DNA of 26,339 nt from an uncultured Granulicatella sp. (GTDB taxonomy: Bacteria; Bacillota; Bacilli; Lactobacillales; Aerococcaceae). The number at the start of each line of letters is the position of its first letter. Within the stretch, counting starts at the first letter, position 1. The notes below the pieces were generated by a model. That model ran no database searches. It was given only the letters and a program-made list of their open reading frames with translations, and was not told the origin of the DNA. The translations under genes and the position numbers were made by a program. Below are positions 24,478-26,339 of the stretch, in pieces. The stretch is taken from the NCBI GenBank assembly GCA_937891475.1, contig CALATC010000235.1:1-26339 (forward strand), given 5' to 3'.

Positions 24478-24506
24478 TTGTAAATTTATGAAAATTATGG
24501 TAGGAT
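24478..24506 (+). promoter_or_regulatory. Promoter of the flavoprotein gene
   Basis: TTGTAA (24478-24483), a 17-bp spacer and TAGGAT (24501-24506), preceded by TGG, form a plausible promoter with an extended -10. It rules out the upstream ATG at 24488, which lies between the two boxes. Confidence 0.7.
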
Positions 24507-24547
24507 ATTTAAGGCAAAAAAATTTTTTCACAAAAAGGAGAATAGAG

Positions 24548-26041
24548 ATGAAAAAAAGTCTTATGGCTAGTTTAGCTTTCGCCTCAGTTCTATTATTATC
24601 TGCTTGCGGAAATAGTAGTACTACAAAAACAACAAAGGAGACGACTAAAACAGAAGCTGTTGCTAGTGCATCTGCTCAAAAATATGCAGATCCTTCAACA
24701 TTAAAAGACAGCTATGATGTTGTAATCGTTGGTTCTGGTGGTGCTGGTTTATCAGCTGCTATCCAAGCTAAAGAAGCTGGTAAAAACCCAGTTATCTTAG
24801 AAAAAATGGCAACAGCAGGAGGAAATACAACTAAATCTTCTGCAGGGATGAATGCCTCTCAAACTAAATTCCAAGAAGCTGAAGGGATTAAAGATTCAAA
24901 CGATAAATTCTACGAAGAATCTTTAAAAGGTGGACATGGAACAAACAATCCTGAATTATTACACTACTTAGTAGACAACTCTGCTTCAGCGATTGATTGG
25001 TTAGATTCTATGGGAATTACATTAAGTAACTTAACAACAACTGGTGGTATGAGCGAAAAACGTACTCACCGTCCTGCTGATGGTTCAGCTGTAGGTGAAT
25101 ACTTAGTAGCTGGATTATTACGTAATGCTTCAGAACGTGAAATTCCAGTTTTCGTAAATGCTGTTGTAAACAAAGTGAACGAAAAAGATGGTAAAGTTAC
25201 TGGTGTTAACGTTAATATCGATGGCCAAGAAAAAACAATTGCTTCAAACGCTGTTGTTTTAACAACTGGTGGTTTCGGTGCAAATATGGAAATGGTTACT
25301 GAATACAAACCTGAATTAAACGGTTTTGTAACAACAAACCAAAAAGGTTCAACTGGTGACGGTATCGTATTAGCGAAAGAAATTGGTGCTGCAACTGTAG
25401 ATATGGGAGAAATCCAAATCCACCCTACTGTTGAACAATCAACTTCTACATTAATTTCTGAATCAGTTCGTGGTGAAGGTGCAATCCTTGTTAACCAAGA
25501 CGGTAAACGTTTCTTCAATGAAATGGAAACTCGTGATAAAGTATCTCAAGCAATTATCGGATTACCAGAAAAATATGCATACTTAATTTTAGATAATGCA
25601 TTAACTGATCGTGCTAAAGCTGTTAAATTCTATGAAAAACGTGGTTTAGTAAAAACTGCTGATACTGTAGAAGGTTTAGCAAAAGAAATTGGTGTACCTG
25701 CTGAAAACTTAAAAGCAACTTTAGAAGCTTGGAACAAAGCTGTTGCTGATAAAAAAGATAGCGAATTTGGTCGTTCAACTGCTATGGATCACGACTTAAC
25801 AACTGGTCCATTCCACGCAATCAAAATCGCACCTGGTATTCACCATACAATGGGTGGTTTGAAAATTAACACAAACGCTCAAGTATTAAAAGAAGACGGT
25901 TCAGTTATCAATGGATTATACGCTGCTGGTGAAGTAACTGGTGGAGTTCACGGTGCTAACCGTATCGGTGGTAACGCTGTAGCTGACATCATCATCTTCG
26001 GACGTCAAGCTGGAGCACAAGCTGCTGCTTACTTAAAATAA
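24548..26041 (+). CDS. Secreted lipoprotein flavin reductase, fumarate-reductase / flavocytochrome c family
   Basis: The 497-residue protein has a lipoprotein signal peptide with lipobox LLSAC (Cys20), a Ser/Thr-rich linker, and a FAD-binding domain starting DVVIVGSGGAGLSAA (57-71). By alignment to Shewanella flavocytochrome c3, the active-site residues are kept: His292 (QIHPT), Glu305 and Arg308 (SESVRGEG), Arg329 (ETRDK), the His432 region (IHHTMGGL) and Arg472 (ANRIGGNA). No heme CxxCH motif and no FMN-binding domain is present, so electrons must come from another protein. Fumarate, urocanate or a related unsaturated acid is the likely acceptor. The start is the ATG after GGAG with seven bases spacing. 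Confidence 0.9.
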   Translation: MKKSLMASLAFASVLLLSACGNSSTTKTTKETTKTEAVASASAQKYADPSTLKDSYDVVIVGSGGAGLSAAIQAKEAGKNPVILEKMATAGGNTTKSSAGMNASQTKFQEAEGIKDSNDKFYEESLKGGHGTNNPELLHYLVDNSASAIDWLDSMGITLSNLTTTGGMSEKRTHRPADGSAVGEYLVAGLLRNASEREIPVFVNAVVNKVNEKDGKVTGVNVNIDGQEKTIASNAVVLTTGGFGANMEMVTEYKPELNGFVTTNQKGSTGDGIVLAKEIGAATVDMGEIQIHPTVEQSTSTLISESVRGEGAILVNQDGKRFFNEMETRDKVSQAIIGLPEKYAYLILDNALTDRAKAVKFYEKRGLVKTADTVEGLAKEIGVPAENLKATLEAWNKAVADKKDSEFGRSTAMDHDLTTGPFHAIKIAPGIHHTMGGLKINTNAQVLKEDGSVINGLYAAGEVTGGVHGANRIGGNAVADIIIFGRQAGAQAAAYLK

Positions 26042-26092
26042 TTAATTTACTCTATCTTTTTTAGATAAATATATCATTTAGATATTGAAGTT

Positions 26093-26126
26093 AAGCCCTG
26101 CTATCATTTCGATGGCAGGGCTTTTT
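26093..26126 (+). terminator. Terminator of the flavoprotein gene
   Basis: AAGCCCTGCTATC and GATGGCAGGGCTT form a 13-bp stem with one G-U pair and an ATTTC loop, followed by TTT. It is one of the strongest terminators in the window. Confidence 0.94.
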
Positions 26127-26174
26127 AATATTTGGTACACCAACTTCTTATCTATATCTTGGTGGAGTTGAAAA

Positions 26175-26203
26175 TTGACATCTACAAAGTTTAATATTAT
26201 AAT
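26175..26203 (+). promoter_or_regulatory. Consensus promoter of cadD
   Basis: TTGACA (26175-26180), a 17-bp spacer and TATAAT (26198-26203) match the consensus exactly. A promoter this strong usually needs a repressor; the palindrome just downstream fits. Confidence 0.92.
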
Positions 26204-26204
26204 A

Positions 26205-26226
26205 CATTCAAAAATATATTTGAATG
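26205..26226 (+). promoter_or_regulatory. CadC-type (ArsR/SmtB) operator
   Basis: CATTCAAA (26205-26212) and TTTGAATG (26219-26226) form a 22-bp palindrome with a 6-base centre. It starts two bases after the -10 box and runs to the ribosome binding site. The CTCAAAT/ATTTGAATG pattern of the staphylococcal pI258 cad operator is closely similar. It probably binds a CadC/CadX metal sensor encoded beyond the window. Confidence 0.75.
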
Positions 26227-26235
26227 AGGTGCTTT

Positions 26236-26339
26236 ATGATCCAAAATGTTATTACTTCAATAATTCTGTATTCTGGGACAGCCATAGACTTACTTATTAT
26301 CCTAATGTTATTTTTTGCCAAAAGAAAAAGCAGAAAAGA
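26236..26339 (+). CDS. cadD: CadD-type cadmium resistance transporter, 5' part
   Basis: Only the first 34 codons are in the window. The N-terminus MIQNVITSIILYSGTAIDLL, followed by a hydrophobic stretch and a KRKSRK loop, matches the start of CadD-family metal efflux proteins. GAGGT lies six bases before the ATG. The gene runs off the end. The identity is supported by the CadC-like operator; the metal could be cadmium or zinc. Confidence 0.8.
   Translation, partial: MIQNVITSIILYSGTAIDLLIILMLFFAKRKSRK

Noticed and set aside
24457..24483. Rex or Fnr operator upstream of the flavoprotein
   Set aside because: Repeated TTGTAA words are present, but the inverted TTGTGA-TCACAA layout of a Rex site or the Fnr TTGAT-ATCAA layout is missing.
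24488..24547. Longer start for the flavoprotein, beginning MKIMVGYLRQ
   Set aside because: That ATG lies between the -35 and -10 boxes, has no ribosome binding site, and would place 20 charged residues ahead of a clear lipoprotein signal peptide.
25066..25518. 150-residue minus-strand frame inside the flavoprotein gene
   Set aside because: It is antisense to a gene with full catalytic motifs, lacks a ribosome binding site, and its composition mirrors the sense codons.

Overview
The window is low-GC, densely coded DNA. Strong AGGAGG-type ribosome binding sites, TTGACA/TATAAT promoters and rho-independent terminators point to a Firmicute. Gene content and order (yqeG-yqeH-yhbY-nadD-yqeK-rsfS-yqeM, CshB-type helicase, PepF, DUF1189, zwf) fit the Lactobacillales, perhaps the Carnobacteriaceae/Granulicatella side. 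The genus is inference only. Most genes lie on the minus strand; cshB, zwf, the fumarate-reductase-like lipoprotein and a partial cadD are on the plus strand.

Layout. 188-1060: yceD-rpmF (ribosome synthesis) behind its own consensus promoter. 1149-8793: one long minus-strand run, hom-thrB-yqeG-yqeH-yhbY-nadD-yqeK-rsfS-yqeM-tmcAL, joining threonine biosynthesis to ribosome assembly, NAD synthesis and tRNA modification; many junctions are 4-8 bp overlaps. 8826-11394: ykuJ, a hydroxyisobutyrate-dehydrogenase-like gene and a GT4 glycosyltransferase. 11421-11726: two copies of a multi-hairpin repeat. 11744-16472: sodA, cshB, a DUF1189 membrane protein and zwf. 16506-16834: a second cluster of the same repeat family; its end supplies the last codons of pepF. 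16820-21086: pepF, cspA with a long leader, a small coiled-coil membrane protein and a ClC transporter. 21143-24421: a three-gene ABC importer of the TrpXYZ type. 24478-26126: a divergent secreted flavoprotein. 26175-26339: promoter, CadC-type operator and 5' end of cadD.

The most interesting part is the leader of the ABC importer (24093-24421). It has a consensus promoter, a 16-residue leader peptide with one Trp codon, and seven RNA segments that can pair in two mutually exclusive registers: 1:2, 3:4, 5:6 or 2:3, 4:5, 6:7. The second register forms two tandem terminators. This looks like a ribosome-controlled 'domino' attenuator in which the ribosome at the stop codon, not at the Trp codon, would switch the operon off. 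The second notable item is the repeat family: an outer stem with up to three inner hairpins, whose arms differ between the two loci by compensating changes and whose modules are present or absent in different copies.
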